From: Daldinia sp. FL1419
Taxonomy: Eukaryota; Ascomycota; Sordariomycetes; Xylariales; Hypoxylaceae
Length of the DNA stretch: 64,000 nucleotides
Direction: 5' to 3'
NCBI GenBank assembly: GCA_025201765.1
Contig: MU623475.1
Span: 31,743 to 95,742, forward strand
Shown here: in pieces, positions 46,427 to 56,414 of the stretch
Layout: every line of letters begins with the position of its first letter
How positions within the stretch are numbered: position 1 is the stretch's first letter
Program-made: the position numbers and the translations under genes
The notes under the pieces: model-generated
Seen by the model: the letters and a program-made list of their open reading frames with translations, nothing else
Database searches by the model: none
What the model was told of the DNA's origin: nothing

Positions 46427-48331
46427 ATGACATTAACACAAGTGCCCATAAAAGCTAGAGTGATCTCACAATTCCTCAAACTACAATCTTTTTCCCTTCC
46501 ACTTCGCCCCGTTGTTCGATCTCAGCACAGAATTTTCGCCATGGAAGAATCACGAAGTTATTCTCACTTTCGCCCTAAAAAGGGTCACAGGCGCAAGAAG
46601 GATAACCAAGACCGAAAGAGTAGCTCAAATAACTCGAATGATCCAAATAGACCGCAGCCGTTTACATACAGAAATCCTACTCAGTCAAGAGGCAATCCCG
46701 AAGCCAGCGGTTTACACATACCTTCGGCCTCAGAAACGCCTCATAAGAATGGTGCATCATCCAATGTCTCTACGCCTACAGATGCTCCTACTTTTGCAGA
46801 ACTCGCAAAGGATAATCTAATCCATCCCGTCTTACTAAAAACAATATCGGAGGATCTAAAGTTCAACCATATGACACCGGTACAAGCAGCCACTATCTAC
46901 CCACTCTTGAAGGAGGGCTGCGATGTATTGGCACAAGCAAAGACCGGTACGGGAAAAACCATCGGTTTTCTGCTACCAGCCATTCAAAGAATGATGCAGC
47001 GCCGAGAGACATCAGGCGGCGACATTTCTTTACTGGTCATTTCACCTACTAGGGAGTTAGCAATGCAGATCGCTGACGAGGCACGGGCCCTGATACGACG
47101 TCTCCCACAGTACAAGGTCTGTATCGCGATCGGCGGGACGAATAAAGATTCGGAGGAGAGGCGCATTTTGAAAGGTTGCAATATTCTGATTGCAACTCCG
47201 GGTCGCCTATACGATCATCTGAGCGGAGAAGACAGCCCGGTCACTAGCATGTTGCAGAGCCTTGACACGTTGGTGTTGGACGAAGCCGACAGGCTTTTGG
47301 ACATGGGTTTCTTAGATTCCCTAAAGAAAATTGTCGGATATTTACCTCGCAGGGCCGTCCACCAGAGGCAATGCATGCTTTTCTCGGCAACCGTGCCTGA
47401 ACATGTACAGAGAGTTTCTCAGCTGGTTCTATCGAAGGACTACAAGTATATCTCTACCATCGCAAAGGGTGAGCTGAATACGCACGAGCGCGTTCCTCAG
47501 CATCTTATTGTTGTCCCTACCTTCTCTGATATGGCAGCCGGACTACTTGGCGCGCTTCGACAAGAGCTCGCAGTTGTTGGCCCCGAAGCCTTCAAGGTAA
47601 TAATATTCGTGCCAACGGCACGACTAGTGGACTTTTACGGCGAAATCCTACAAAAATCGCCTGGTCTGCCGCCAGTCGTCTCCCTCCATTCCCGCATGGC
47701 GCAGGGCAAGAGAACAAAAGTTACCGACGAGTTTCGTAAGGCTCAAAGCGGTATCTTGGTGGCAACAGATGTCATCGCTCGGGGTATGGACTTTCCTTCG
47801 GTGACCAATGTCTTTCAAGTAGGCATACCGTCTGATAGGGAATCCTATATCCACCGACTCGGCCGAACTGCTCGTGCAGGTGCTGCAGGAAAGGGTATCT
47901 TCATTATCACATCTCATGAGACCTTGTACTCGCAACAGACGTTAAAGAACATCAACTTCGAAGAGACACCCGCAGATTTGAGCGCCCGCGAGGACGTATC
48001 TGAAATTGCTGTGAGACTCGATCCAGATATCCAGTCGAAAGCATACCAAGGCTGGCTTGGGTACTACAAGAGCTACATCAAACCATTAAATTGGGATTTA
48101 TCTAGGCTAGTCAGAGAAGCGAACGAGTTTGCGCTAAATGGCCTCGGAGCACCCGAGGTTCCAGGGCTACAGAAAAAGACAATTGGGAAAATGGGCCTGA
48201 AGGGTGTAAACGGACTCGTAGTTCAACAGAACATTCCAGACCCAAACATGCAGAAGCGCGAATGGAATGGTGGGAATGATAGCGACTTTGGTAACAAACA
48301 ACCATTTAAGCGACCACAAAGAAGAGGATGA
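46427..48331 (+). CDS. Mitochondrial-type DEAD-box RNA helicase (MSS116-like)
   Basis: This is a 634-residue single-exon helicase. The start at ATG 46427 gives MTLTQVPIKARVISQFLKLQSF, a basic amphipathic leader typical of mitochondrial targeting; the frame is open slightly upstream but only from a TTG. A Ser/Asn/Arg-rich linker follows. The helicase core has the Q motif (FNHMTPVQAATI), Walker A AKTGTGKT at 171-178, PTRELAMQ, TPGRLYDHL, DEADRLLDMGF, SAT, ATDVIARGMDFPSVTN and HRLGRTARAG. The C-terminal extension (WLGYYKSYIKPLNWD) matches the MSS116/CYT-19 branch, whose members chaperone group I/II intron folding and mitochondrial RNA processing. The tail is basic. A second candidate start (MEESRSYSHF) 47 codons into the longer frame would lack the presequence. 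Confidence 0.9.
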   Translation: MTLTQVPIKARVISQFLKLQSFSLPLRPVVRSQHRIFAMEESRSYSHFRPKKGHRRKKDNQDRKSSSNNSNDPNRPQPFTYRNPTQSRGNPEASGLHIPSASETPHKNGASSNVSTPTDAPTFAELAKDNLIHPVLLKTISEDLKFNHMTPVQAATIYPLLKEGCDVLAQAKTGTGKTIGFLLPAIQRMMQRRETSGGDISLLVISPTRELAMQIADEARALIRRLPQYKVCIAIGGTNKDSEERRILKGCNILIATPGRLYDHLSGEDSPVTSMLQSLDTLVLDEADRLLDMGFLDSLKKIVGYLPRRAVHQRQCMLFSATVPEHVQRVSQLVLSKDYKYISTIAKGELNTHERVPQHLIVVPTFSDMAAGLLGALRQELAVVGPEAFKVIIFVPTARLVDFYGEILQKSPGLPPVVSLHSRMAQGKRTKVTDEFRKAQSGILVATDVIARGMDFPSVTNVFQVGIPSDRESYIHRLGRTARAGAAGKGIFIITSHETLYSQQTLKNINFEETPADLSAREDVSEIAVRLDPDIQSKAYQGWLGYYKSYIKPLNWDLSRLVREANEFALNGLGAPEVPGLQKKTIGKMGLKGVNGLVVQQNIPDPNMQKREWNGGNDSDFGNKQPFKRPQRRG

Positions 48332-48920
48332 GAGATGTCCCTAAGCAGGCAATCCCTATGATTATCAAAAGGGTTCATGCCCTGCGATACCCAAAGTGGA
48401 TCCGGAGTACGAATGATCCTATAATAGCAGATTCGACGAGTTGCGACGTTTGCAGTGTCGAGAGACTTGGTAAGCCCCATAGTCTATATCGGGTATTTGC
48501 AATGGGAGCTTACCACCTAACAAAAAAAGAAGAGCGACTATTATTTGGGTTAGTCTACTTGTATAGTACTAACACTTGCTCCGGCCGTCTGTTATAATAT
48601 TTTTGGCTCATGGCAGGATGACGAAATTGTATAATACTGACACCACGCGTCTCTTCCTTGATAGCAACGAGGCAATCGCCGTGTTTCTATAGCTGATTCT
48701 GTCTGCTAATGGAAACTCTCAATTAAGATATGTGAAACCATTCCTGGTGAGTGTACTGGACTTTGAACTTCACTAGATTCTAGAGGTATGTCGCGTCCCC
48801 ATCCAATGAATAGTAACGCGCGGCTGGGGCTCAGGGTGTGTGACATATGCCGTCTTTTTCTAGCCAGCTTCTTTATTTGAAATTGCTTGTACTCATACCT
48901 CTTGACCCGTTCGTCCTCAT
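48332..48920. other. Intergenic stretch after the helicase gene
   Basis: This is 589 bp holding the 3' end of the helicase gene and of the small minus-strand gene. No further gene is seen. Confidence 0.5.
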
Positions 48921-49247
48921 TTACCTAAGCCATCTACGCCCCTTATACCATGCTTCGTCTATCCTTAGGGGCTCATACATATCCGCTTCGACCCCCCTTT
49001 CATCTGGTTCGGACTCGAAGCCGTCCTCGTCGTAGTAGTAGTTTGAAACCGGGAATTTGCAGGCGGAGCTATCGGAACGGCCGTAGCACCCATCTAGCAA
49101 GCCAAGGTGGTCGCCGTAGCAGTAGTCATCCTCGGCGACGACGGGCTTGTTATATCGCCGGAGGGGACGAGGGAGTTTGAGATGAAGTTTCGGCTGGATG
49201 TGAAGCTTGAGCTTGAGGCGCAGGAGCTTCGATTCAATGGCGCCCAT
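48921..49247 (-). CDS. Small hypothetical protein with N-myristoylation-like start
   Basis: This is a 108-residue single-exon ORF. The codon third positions are strongly C/G-biased along the whole length, unlike flanking DNA, which argues for real coding. The start MGAIESK fits the N-myristoylation pattern (Gly2, Ser6, Lys7). It is followed by alternating Lys/Leu (LLRLKLKLHIQPKLHLKLPRPLRR), a basic amphipathic strand or helix that would support membrane binding. The middle is Tyr/Cys-rich (EDDYCYGDHLGLLDGCYGRSD), then NYYYDEDGFESEPDE is acidic. The C-terminus is basic and aromatic. No family is recognised. Confidence 0.6.
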   Translation of the reverse strand: MGAIESKLLRLKLKLHIQPKLHLKLPRPLRRYNKPVVAEDDYCYGDHLGLLDGCYGRSDSSACKFPVSNYYYDEDGFESEPDERGVEADMYEPLRIDEAWYKGRRWLR

Positions 49248-49807
49248 GGTGGGGTCTGGGGAAGTGGTGCGGTGAGTATGGGGTAGTTTGGTGGACAGGT
49301 AGATCTGGAGGTAGAGGGTTCTAAGTCGGGCGACGCCTACATCAATACGACAAGATCGAAACAGGAGTAGGATTTTTAGGTAATGGAGAAAATATACGGT
49401 ACGGCTATGTATTGAGGGACTAGGTTAATGGGTTACATTTTTGGAAATTGTTTCTCTGGGGCATTCCGTATAGGGCAGTAAATAGAGTGTAGGTTGGGCT
49501 GGTTGCTCACGTTGATGCGCCGTCATTATCGCGACTGACTAACACTGACGCACTCGACTACTTTAGCTTCTGTCTTCGTTTTTCTGGAGGAAGGGAGCGC
49601 TACTATTAGACTTTCTGGTATAGTTGACAAGTCTTATTAGGTATTAGTGTATATCAACGGTCACCTACCTAGGTAGGGGTCATAAAATACCCAATAATAT
49701 CATAACATCATGTTCAGTCTATATGATAATGTGACTGCAGCTCAAGTTCAGAGTATTTTATTACATGCAATTTGTTCCATCTTCAAACCTGGCCCCTATT
49801 ATCCCCT
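49248..49807. other. Intergenic stretch with palindrome
   Basis: This is 560 bp without a gene. A perfect 14-bp palindrome CCTACCTAGGTAGG lies at 49664-49677. Confidence 0.5.
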
Positions 49808-50407
49808 TCAATCATCGTCCTCTTCCTCGGTTTCTTCCTCGGTTTCTTCCTCTTCGTCATCATCTTCATCATCATGCTGCGCCTCAATATCAAACCTTTC
49901 CTTGGCTTCGTTTAATGTGTAGTCGGCAAATAACACCCCCGAAAACAGCAAATACGCATCGTCGTATTTGAAGAAATACTTGTCTAATTTTCCTCCCTTG
50001 CCCTTCTTGCCGTCCATCACATACACCCACAATAGCCCGCCGTCCTCTTTCCAGTTTTTCTTTGTCACCACGACAAACGCCGTCGGGTAGACGGCTATAT
50101 CCCCTTTCGAGTCGCGACCTTTTCCTTTCCGCGGCTTGACTCCCTTATCCGCAGCGACGTGAGCGGCTATCACGTCGCTGAGCGTCTTCCCTGAAAAGTC
50201 GGCTTCCGGTTGTGCGACTTTTAGGATGGGTGTTTCGTTCTCTTCCTCGAACCATTCTTCCTGTAAACTGGCGGCGGCTTCTTCCAAGTTCACGCCAGGG
50301 ACTAGGTTGTAAAGATAGAAAATAGAGTCACCCCAGTAGTATTTCCCGTACGCTGTGAGCTCCGGCGCGCTCTCGGGAAGGGTCAAGTCTAAATATGGGG
50401 AAGACAT
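49808..50407 (-). CDS. Hypothetical acidic-tailed protein
   Basis: This is a 199-residue single-exon ORF starting MSSPYLDLTLPESAPEL. It looks globular through about residue 170: GKYYWGDSIFYLYNLVPG is aromatic-rich, AVYPTAFVVVTKKNW and LLWVYVMDGKKGKGGKLDKYFFKYDDAYLLFSGVLFADYTL read as beta strands. An uninterrupted Asp/Glu tail of about 20 residues ends it. The tail is encoded by an imperfect 12-bp tandem repeat. A lysine-rich loop (VKPRKGKGRDSKGD) may act as a nuclear localisation signal. Codon use resembles the neighbours. I do not recognise the family and assign no function. Confidence 0.7.
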   Translation of the reverse strand: MSSPYLDLTLPESAPELTAYGKYYWGDSIFYLYNLVPGVNLEEAAASLQEEWFEEENETPILKVAQPEADFSGKTLSDVIAAHVAADKGVKPRKGKGRDSKGDIAVYPTAFVVVTKKNWKEDGGLLWVYVMDGKKGKGGKLDKYFFKYDDAYLLFSGVLFADYTLNEAKERFDIEAQHDDEDDDEEEETEEETEEEDDD

Positions 50408-51597
50408 ATTGGATAGCGAAGTTGTGAGATTAATTGATGTCTGGCTTTAGAATTTCGATTGCTCCCAATTAAGTAATGCTAAGGAAGCTCGCAGCTGCGA
50501 AGCCTAAAAGTTTGGGATTGAAAGAGTCTCGGTTCAAGTGTCTTGGGCGTTGTTGGAACCCCGCGTAGGACTACGAATTGCTGAATAGAGGAGGGAAGCG
50601 TTTATGGCTGGTTTACTTAAGCAAAAGAGGCACGTAACCAACATCTTGGATGCCTAACCTATACGGTACTTCAGCCAATTTGTGTGTTACCAACAGCTTT
50701 TCTATTTGCGGCGTAAAACGAAGGATCGTCATTGCTTTAATTTGACCTGCAAGACATACCGAGACAGGGCTTGAGGAAAACTTTTATATTTTGTCGTTTT
50801 ACCCCTTTATTCCTGGCCTATAGCTTATTATTTGTGACACTTCAGCTGACTGCCTGGCTGGTGGGATCGTAGGGCTGGTATAACTTCTTGTTTAAGTTAT
50901 AACATGTCTATATACCTATATATAACATTACTTAGCCCTATAGGCTGTACTCCCATGAGGTCCTGGTGATGGATATTATTCTTCATTACAAAATACCTAT
51001 GCACGCCAAGTGATTAGGTGCTTATCGAAAAGGGGTGAGCCGTCAGCCTTTATCGACAAGAAGCTTTAAATGGCTTAAGACCCCAGTACAATGTAGGTTG
51101 GCAGTCTTGACTAGCGATCTTTTAGAATATCAATGAAATTTGTACTACCTAGCCTCCATCTACAGCTAAAGTCCTAATCATCAATCATGAGTTTGTAGGA
51201 TTCGTGCAACTGCCAAATTCCGAGGCTTCGGCCTACTTCACAAGCTACCCGACGTGGTAAAGCTTTCTTCATCCTATTCTATATGTGATTTATTCGTCCA
51301 ACGTGTCACCGTTTGACGGAGTATCTTGTGCTGCACGTATAAGCCAATCCATCTACAAAAGATACAATGTCGAATAGCTTAATAGGGGTGTCCATCACGA
51401 AGAACGAGATACACCTAGAGGCACACAGCGAACTTAACCACGCCTTCGTCTCTGAAACTAACCATCCCAATGGATATCAGCCTTGTATCATGATATGAAG
51501 GGATCTAGAGGTATATTGATGTTCTAGTATTATGAGTTCAATGCAGAATTGGTTCATCTGTAGAGAATATAAAGTGATTCCTATGGACCTTTCCCCA
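50408..51597. other. AT-rich intergenic stretch
   Basis: This is 1.2 kb without a supportable gene. It begins with the promoter of the acidic-tailed protein and ends before the decayed nuclease-like gene. The frames are short. Confidence 0.45.
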
Positions 51598-52493
51598 ATG
51601 AAGGCATCCTGGATCCTCGCACTGGTTGCAGCAACCCCAATGGCCCTAGCTTTGGGCCAGGAGTCCCCTTCGGATGGTGCAGAGCCCATCGATATGTTAG
51701 GGCAGCAAAAAGGAAGGTTTTGACCTTTGACTGTGACTGTGACTGGATGCTGGAAGTCTGCCACAACATGTGTTATGGTATGATGCAACTGTAAAACGCT
51801 TCCCTCTTCGCCTTGAAGATTATACGTCCTAATCATCTTACGTAACTAGCTATCCACTGCAAGCACAAGCCTAAGCAGCTTACCTGGGACAAGCCTCGTC
51901 CTAGTATTGAGAGCAAGCGTAGGCGAACTGCTGAAACGCAGATAGAGGTGGCCAGATTAACCGTTGCGTACCCGAAAGGGAGAACAGCCGTAGGTTGAAA
52001 CTCGGTCAACCTACTCGGCACTCTCACCATACTAATTATGTATTTTATATATTAGGCCCAGGCTTAGCTCTTAACCACTTCTACCACTCCAAGGGGAAAG
52101 TTCAGGGCTACCGGATTCAAGAATAGGAAAAACTGTAGTTTCACCGTTGTCTTCAAGGGTAGCGAGACCGAGTCAATTGGTCCTTGCAAGGCGAAGCCCG
52201 ACTGCGAGAACGATGACAACCAGTGGACTAAGAGGGGTCCCATCAAGCACGAGGAGACACAGGAGCCCCAGACCGTATCAGAATACAAGCTCCGCCGCAG
52301 CGGTAACACTATCTTGACGTCTGAAGATCTAAAGCCCGGTGACCTTGTATACCATGTTGTAGAACGTAACACTACACTAGCTGAGGAGCACCACATGGGC
52401 CATGTTTTCAACGAGTTCGCTGGGGTTGAGCAATATGACTACATGTCTGATAATATGGATATAGAAGAGGATGAGATTCTTGCTAAAATTTAA
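51598..52493 (+). pseudogene. Decayed secreted NucA/NucB-like nuclease gene
   Basis: Pieces of one secreted protein are spread over three frames. Segment 1 (51598-51723) starts with a signal peptide MKASWILALVAATPMALALG and hits a TGA. Segment 2 (51726-51777, then 51850-51945 after a GTATGA..CTAG intron) reads FDCDCDWMLEVCHNMCYA joined to IHCKHKPKQLTWDKP...KRRRTA. Segment 3 (51947-52004, then 52056-about 52100 after a likely intron with a TACTAAT branch point) reads GGQINRCVPERENSRRLKLG..NHFYHSKG. Segment 4 runs in yet another frame to TAA at 52491-52493, with NRKNCSFTVVFKG and a long acidic end. The order Cys-rich NMCYAIxC, RRRxA, NRCVPxREN resembles fungal NucA/NucB deoxyribonuclease-domain proteins. 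The catalytic core expected between RRRTA and GGQINRCV (with its Cys-Asp-Glu-Tyr motif) is missing. Family assignment is from memory of motif order, so moderate. Sequence errors could explain one frameshift, but hardly all of them plus the missing core. Confidence 0.55.
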
Positions 52494-53411
52494 CTTGTAC
52501 CGAGTTTCATATAGTAGACTTACGTGGAGCCCGGGCTCGGAAAACTTTGAGGGAATTTCTGTATATTTCACATTTACTCGCGGACTAGGTTGGGGGCGTA
52601 TATTCCCGGTACTTCTTTTCTATATTACTTGGATGGGTTTGAAACTTACCAAATGCCCTGGATTCTTTTCCTGATTGGCCTCAACCGGTCTGCTGGGTGT
52701 GAAAGGCTACGAAGCTACCCTAGAAAGGGATATTTCTTTAGGATGTTAATAAAAGAATAAAAAAGTACGAGTTTAGCCTCTCTGCTAAGTAGTTTTATCC
52801 GTTACTTCTATGTCGCTTATAATATGAATTACTTAGGAGCAATGACATCACAAGGGTCATGTAAAGAGACTATCAGTTTACGCCCTAGATCATAACCATT
52901 CGGCATCGCTTACGCACCAAAATCTCCAAATTGAAGTAATTCTCGGGAATCCAAACTTGTACATTTAAAATACGCCTATATTGTGGTGTGGTAATTAAAT
53001 CGAGTGAGGTAGGCTACTCGACCGGCGTAAAGTAGTCCAGTTCTCTTTCTCGCCTACCTAATAAGGGCACCGATCGAAGATCTGTTAGTTCTACCCTAAA
53101 TCCGATTACACGCAATATTCATTTGTTCAACTAGCAAAATTGATGAATCGGAGAAGAAATCAAGCTACAAGTGCCCAGGGTTGCGGGGAATAGCCACGAC
53201 GCATAAAGAGGGTTCAGGGGTAAGTAAGGGTGAAGAACAAACCACGAGATACTGTGATACAATCACGACGGCTCAACGTAGATGCAACTGCCAAGCGATC
53301 CTATAAAACTTTGCATTGTATATGGTAGTTACCTAGAGGCAAGCATCAATCGTGATGATTTACCAACTACCAAGAATTAAGTACCTATTAAGGTGGTGTT
53401 ATCTGGTATTA
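52494..53411. other. Intergenic stretch
   Basis: This is 918 bp between the decayed nuclease-like gene and the convergent dehydrogenase gene. Nothing recognisable is present. Confidence 0.5.
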
Positions 53412-54499
53412 TCATTGCAAATTAGTGAGGATGGTTTCACCCCTTTCCAGGTGTGTATACTTGATACTTTCCTGCCAAACAATATCCTGCTTCCGTAAAT
53501 CCTTGGATTCGGTACTGGTCTCGAGTTGTCTTCCGTCAAAGTAGTAAAGACCTTTAGGAAATTTGGGCTCCCGTCCGAGGGAAGCCTCCAGAATTTGAGA
53601 GGCGGATTTTCGCGTGCTTCGTACCAACCCGTTTGGAAATAAAAATGCCGTGATGGGATAAATTATTCTAAATATCAGGATTCTAATGACCCAGGATGCA
53701 TCGCGTTGAAGACTGGTCGCTAACAAGGTACCCGGATCAACGCCGATGACGGAGATGTTTTTAAGGACTGGGTCGCGATCTACACGGCGCTGAAGCTCGT
53801 AAATCATCATGATGGAGAATAACTTGGCCGCGCCGTATCGTCGGTAACCGCTGCGCCAAGATGGATCTTCCTTTGCGGAGCACCAAGTACCTTTAGCTAT
53901 TTCTCCAAAGCTGGCGGCGTCATGCACGACGGTCCTATATTTTTCTTCGCCAAAAGCTCCGGTGAACCTGTTACGCTTATCGTATGGGCTTAATAGTAGA
54001 ACCATATGTTAGTCAAACCGGGGTGAAAGGGGGTGAGCACTTACTCATGAGATTGACTTCCAATAACAACTATACGCCCGGAGTCTTTATTCATACTCCC
54101 TAGCAATAACATCGTTAATAACCAGTGGCCAAGATAATTTGCGCTGAATGTTACGTCAAAGCCATCGTCAGTCCATAGTTGCTTTCCAAAGTCTTGAAAG
54201 CCAGCATTGAGAATCAAAGCTTGAATTGGAGGAATGGTCCCTTCTGCAACACGGGTGTTGATGGTTCTAGCTACTTCATGGACGCTATCGAGATTTGTTA
54301 AGTCAAGAGAAATAACGCCATGTGCGTGTGATGGGTTCTCCGAGAGTACCGATCGGAGAGATGGGGCTAAATTAGCATCGCGGACCGTGTACAAGCCGTA
54401 GCAGCTCGAGAACTCGGCTTGGGATGCAAGCTGAGAAGCGATGGCGCATCCCAGCCCCCCATTGGCGCCAGTTACAAGCACCGTCCCCTTGGCGTCCAT
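53412..54499 (-). CDS. Short-chain dehydrogenase/reductase
   Basis: This is an NAD(P)-dependent oxidoreductase of the classical SDR superfamily. The exons are 54499-54045 and 53988-53412, with a 56-bp intron (GTAAGT..TTAAG, branch CTAAC), giving 343 residues. The cofactor motif TGANGGLG is at 10-17, LNAG follows further on, and YGAAK (Y203, K207) is the catalytic pair. The join gives VVIGSQSHDPYDKRN, a typical active-site loop of this fungal subgroup. The ATG at 54499 was chosen because homologous proteins begin just before the Rossmann motif. The frame is open for 34 more codons from a TTG and encodes a strong hydrophobic helix (SLFFLLFVLLLLGASVG), so an upstream exon could add a membrane anchor. 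A second hydrophobic patch (IRILIFRIIYPITAFLF) lies after the active site. The substrate is unknown. Confidence 0.8.
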
Positions 54500-55779
54500 T
54501 GCTGGCTGATATCCTACGGACGCTCCAAGTAAAAGGAGTACGAATAAAAGGAAAAAAAGGCTTTCGTGCCACCAGTCCGGTAGATCCGGACGTGCATACA
54601 AGATAGGCGGGGCGCGAGTATTTAAGACGATTACTTACTTAGGTATGTTATGCGGTGTTACCCCCATATACATCATCGTATTTAATAAGGCAAATTATTA
54701 CCGAGAATTTATATTAGTAGATACATTAGGGTTGTTTTATCTCTCTCCAGATGTTAGGACTACCTATAGAAGGTTAGAGAATAAAGAGCTTGTTCTATAC
54801 GTCAAGTTTCGTAGTTTTATATTAGTTAGAGTTCCTCACGGTTCTGTCCGGGTCGTGGCACTCTGCCATTCCCCCATCGGCACCTTGTTAGTGTTTTCCT
54901 TTAGCCTAAAAATATGATTATACTCCGTTGTAAAATCGAGTTACTTGTGGAATAAGCCTTTGCATGGACTGATTGTTAAGAAACATAAGGTAGGTACATG
55001 GAGTGAATCATACACTTCGGGGAGGACTATTGAAAATTTATAATTTAGAGATAAATAATAGTATCTAAACACGAATTAGCCCATCCATTAGGTACTCTCC
55101 TGGTGGCGAATTTTAGTTTCCGATACCTACTGCTTGCCACTAATCGGCATGTTGGCCGGGCTGACCGGTCCTCATTGGCCTGCCTTGACGACGGAATTAT
55201 TTCCATAACGGTAGAAAAAATATCAAATGAAGAAACTACAGCGGAACATCATCTTGGCAAACCCGAAAAGAACTAAAAGACATACCGGGCGCTATGGCTG
55301 AACGAACTCTTGCCAAAATGTAAAAAGTCTAGAGCCAGATTTCTATTGGGGCACGTAATAAGCCCTTTAATTGAGGAAGCCTGCGAGCCTCGATATGTTT
55401 TATTAGAGTGAGTGGTTTGTATACGATCAACATGAGAACAGGCAGCAATGTTGAAGATAAAAAGTCGATCAAATCCAAGCCACCAGGTGCTGGTCCACTC
55501 TCTTCGTGTAATTCGTGGCAATGTAACGCGGCGACAAGATTGGCCAATCTTCGAGGCGCAGACATAGGTAATCCCAACTTTGACGTAGAATACCTAGGTA
55601 GGCATAACTCAAGGCAGTATTGTCCAAGGCAGTGTATCTTGTAGTCTTATTAAATACTATTTAGGTAGTTGCTGGTCTCTGTGACTTAACTATTATTATA
55701 GTCGCATGGAGTATCTATTGAATCAATTACTTCCTCTCGTTTACAAATATCACCAGCTTCATTTCGCTACGCCGTCAAT
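54500..55779. other. AT-rich intergenic stretch
   Basis: This is 1.28 kb. It includes the TTG-led hydrophobic frame contiguous with the dehydrogenase (to 54601). A minus frame at about 55329-55565 with one hydrophobic segment and an overlapping plus frame are not supportable. TACCTAGGTA (55591-55600) is one of the dispersed palindromes. Confidence 0.45.
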
Positions 55780-56414
55780 ATGACTAACTCAATATATACC
55801 GACTCATTGTGCTTTCGAGAAGCATTTACCGCGTATAAAGAGAAAAGAATTAACAACGAGGAATATCATCATCATTTACTCAATCACTTATCTGGGGAAA
55901 CTCACGCAAGCGAGTTCTGCAGAGCAGACGACAAAAGATTGGAAATTGAGGATCCGTTTGGTTATGAAGTTCAGCGCGTGTCTATGGAGATGGAACGTCC
56001 CCAAAGTGAGTTAAGTCTTAGTTATAAATCGAAGAAACAGGTTTCTCTAATTATACCCGATATTTAGATGTGGAAGCCTTTAGAAGAATTTTCAAGTCCT
56101 ATAGCGCAGGGTCTCTAGAAGGCGTTATAGCTGAGCACGATGCCTTAGATGAGAAATATTCCAAGTATATACGTCGGATTTTAGCGATGCGAGCACTGTG
56201 CGATAGGCGGGCTGATATTTTACAGTTCTGTCTCAGGATAGGAGGGTTTGAATATAGTGCTACATTCAAGTTTGAAGCCAATACCGTAGAACAAGCGAAA
56301 GACCCAAAGACGTTTGAAGCGCTCGAGGAATCGGAGTTTCGAAAGATTCATCCAAGAAGGTTACCACCTTGGCTTATGTTTGATGTTGGTGGCCCCTTTC
56401 CAGTGGATTGGTGA
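55780..56414 (+). CDS. Hypothetical protein, two exons
   Basis: The exons are 55780-56005 and 56068-56414; the 62-bp intron begins GTGAGT and ends TTTAG, giving 190 residues. No signal peptide or membrane helix is seen. The N-terminal part is helical and charged (FREAFTAYKEKRINNEEYHHHLLNHL). The rest carries alternating helices (KYSKYIRRILAMRALCDRRADILQFCLRIGGFEYSATFKFEA) and ends in a Pro/aromatic-rich segment (RRLPPWLMFDVGGPFPVDW) that looks like a conserved motif. I do not recognise a family. The clean splice borders and the length in both exons support a real gene, although its composition is more AT-rich than the housekeeping genes. Confidence 0.6.

Noticed and set aside
55329..55577. 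Minus frame with one hydrophobic segment
   Set aside because: TTG start, overlaps an equally long plus frame, and codon use is not coding-like.
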